64,000 bases of DNA from Synaphobranchus kaupii. Lineage: Eukaryota > Chordata > Actinopteri > Anguilliformes > Synaphobranchidae. The stretch's first letter is position 1, and the number at the start of each line of letters is the position of its first letter. Below the pieces are notes generated by a model. It worked only from the letters and a program-made list of their open reading frames with translations. It did no database searches and was not told the DNA's origin. The stretch covers positions 531,001-595,000 of the forward strand of contig JAINUF010000029.1 of the NCBI GenBank assembly GCA_029718625.1, given 5' to 3'. Made by a program: the position numbers and the translations under genes. Shown here one piece after another: positions 61,866 to 64,000 of this stretch.

Positions 61866-64000
61866 AATGGGATCATGGAACCACACAGGATCATGTTCAC
61901 ACTCAGAACCACACAGGATCATGTTCACACACAGAACCACACAGAACCACACAGGATCATGTTCACACACAGAACCACACAGGATCATGTTCACACTCAG
62001 AACCACACAGAACCACACAGGATCATGTTCACACTCAGAACCACACAGGATCATGTTCACACTCAGAACCACACAGAACCACACAGGATCATGTTCACAC
62101 TTAGAACCACACAGAACCACACAGGATCATGTTCACACTCAGAAACACACAGGATCATGTTCACACTCAGAAACACTCAGAAACACACAGGATCATGTTC
62201 ACACTCAGAACCACACAGAACCACACAGGATCATGTTCACACTCAGAAACACACAGAACCACACAGGATCATGTTCACACTCAGAACCACACAGAACCAC
62301 ACAGGATGATGTTCACACTCAGAACCACACAGAACCACACAGGATCATGTTCACACTCAGAACCACACAGAACCACACAGGATCATGTTCACACTCAGAA
62401 ACACACAGAACCACACAGGATCATGTTCACACTCAGAACCACACAGAACCACACAGGATCATGTTCACACTCAGAACCACACAGAACCACACAGGATCAT
62501 GTTCACACTCAGAAACACACAGAAACACACAGGATCATGTTCACACTCAGAAACACTCAGAAACACACAGGATCATGTTCACACTCAGAACCACACAGAA
62601 CCACACCGGATCATGTTCACACTCAGAAACACACAGAACCACACAGGATCATGTTCACACTCAGAAACACACAGAACCACACAGGATCATGTTCACACTC
62701 AGAACCACACAGAACCACACAGGATCATGTTCACACTCAGAAACACACAGAACCACACAGGATCATGTTCACACTCAGAACCACACAGAACCACACAGGA
62801 TGATGTTCACACTCAGAAACACACAGAACCACACAGGATCATGTTCACACTCAGAAACACTCAGAAACACACAGGATGATGTTCACACTCAGAAACACAC
62901 AGAACCACACAGGATCATGTTCACACTCAGAAACACACAGAACCACACAGGATGATGTTCACACTCAGAAACACACAGAACCACACAGGATCATGTTCAC
63001 ACTCAGAAACACACAGAACCACACAGGATCATGTTCACACTCAGAACCACACAGAACCACACAGGATCATGTTCACACTCAGAACCACACAGAACCACAC
63101 AGGATCATGTTCACACTCAGAACCACACAGAACCACACAGGATCATGTTCACACTCAGAAACACACAGGATCATGTTCACACTCAGAAACACACAGGATC
63201 ATGTTCACACTCAGAACCACACAGAACCACACAGGATCATGTTCACACTCAGAAACACACAGAACCACACAGGATCATGTTCACACTCAGAACCACACAG
63301 AACCACACAGGATGATGTTCACACTCAGAACCACACAGAACCACACAGGATCATGTTCACACTCAGAACCACACAGGATCATGTTCACACTCAGAAACAC
63401 ACAGAACCACACAGGATCATGTTCACACTCAGAACCACACAGAACCACACAGGATCATGTTCACACTCAGAACCACACAGAACCACACAGGATCATGTTC
63501 ACACTCAGAAACACACAGAAACACACAGGATCATGTTCACACTCAGAAACACTCAGAAACACACAGGATCATGTTCACACTCAGAACCACACAGAACCAC
63601 ACCGGATCATGTTCACACTCAGAAACACACAGAACCACACAGGATCATGTTCACACTCAGAAACACACAGAACCACACAGGATCATGTTCACACTCAGAA
63701 CCACACAGAACCACACAGGATCATGTTCACACTCAGAAACACACAGAACCACACAGGATCATGTTCACACTCAGAACCACACAGAACCACACAGGATGAT
63801 GTTCACACTCAGAAACACACAGAACCACACAGGATCATGTTCACACTCAGAAACACTCAGAAACACACAGGATGATGTTCACACTCAGAAACACACAGAA
63901 CCACACAGGATCATGTTCACACTCAGAAACACACAGAACCACACAGGATGATGTTCACACTCAGAAACACACAGAACCACACAGGATCATGTTCACACTC
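61866..64000. repeat. 38/28-bp satellite running off the window end
   Basis: Units are built from one or two GAACCACACA plus GGATCATGTTCACACTCA. Variants (GAAACACACA, GATGATG, CACCGGATC) recur in order; CCACACCGGA lies at 62601 and 63597, a higher-order period of 996 bp. Plus frames stay open but have no recognisable product. The array is not complete here. Confidence 0.95.

Noticed and set aside
61862..63951. Open frames of 140-360 residues with HTEPHRIMFTLR repeats
   Set aside because: Satellite translation; frames switch at each 28/38-bp length change and nothing is conserved.

Overview
The window is vertebrate nuclear DNA, most likely from a ray-finned fish. The evidence is split genes with GT-AG introns, L2-clade LINE fragments and Tc1-like DNA transposons of the type common in teleosts, and an unusually heavy load of minisatellites. 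Much of the long open-frame signal is only tandem repeat whose unit happens to stay open. I cannot name the species.

Layout. 1-8.6 kb is a 71-bp satellite with a higher-order period. 8.6-13.7 kb holds unique AT-rich DNA, a 60-bp GC-rich array, an AT-rich array and a CA/CG tract. 13.7-32.4 kb is the complete minus-strand SLC22A15 gene, which I could assemble into 12 coding exons and 562 codons with every splice phase consistent. Its introns are packed with minisatellites, an L2 LINE, an LTR-like insertion and a Tc1-type MITE. 32.8-34.6 kb is a dead Tc1-like transposon. 36.2-38.4 kb is a two-exon minus-strand gene for a Myb/SANT-like protein with a repeat tail. 39.6-40.3 kb is a foldback MITE. 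40.7-42.6 kb is DNAJC28 (minus). 42.48-45.34 kb is a near-perfect palindrome with arms of about 1.3 kb. 46.1-48.5 kb is SMIM11 (plus), 50.9-51.3 kb is KCNE1 (minus) and 53.9-57.8 kb is RCAN1 (minus). 60.0-61.5 kb is another L2 fragment, and 61.9 kb to the end is a 38/28-bp satellite that runs off the window.

The order and orientation DNAJC28(-) SMIM11(+) KCNE1(-) RCAN1(-) matches what I know of human 21q22, so the right half is a conserved block. SLC22A15 lies on human chromosome 1, so its position here is a lineage-specific neighbourhood. The genes do not form a pathway: an SLC22 carrier, a putative DNA-binding protein, a mitochondrial/Golgi J-protein, a small membrane protein, a potassium-channel beta subunit and a calcineurin regulator.

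Two observations stand out. First, many intronic arrays abut splice junctions and contain copies of the junction sequence itself (SLC22A15 exons 8, 9 and 11; RCAN1 exons 1 and 2; SMIM11 exon 2), as if splice-site DNA seeded the arrays. Second, the palindrome places an inverted copy of the apparent DNAJC28 first exon and promoter in front of SMIM11, with a gypsy-type integrase relic at its centre. All identifications come from reading the sequence and from family knowledge; no search was run.
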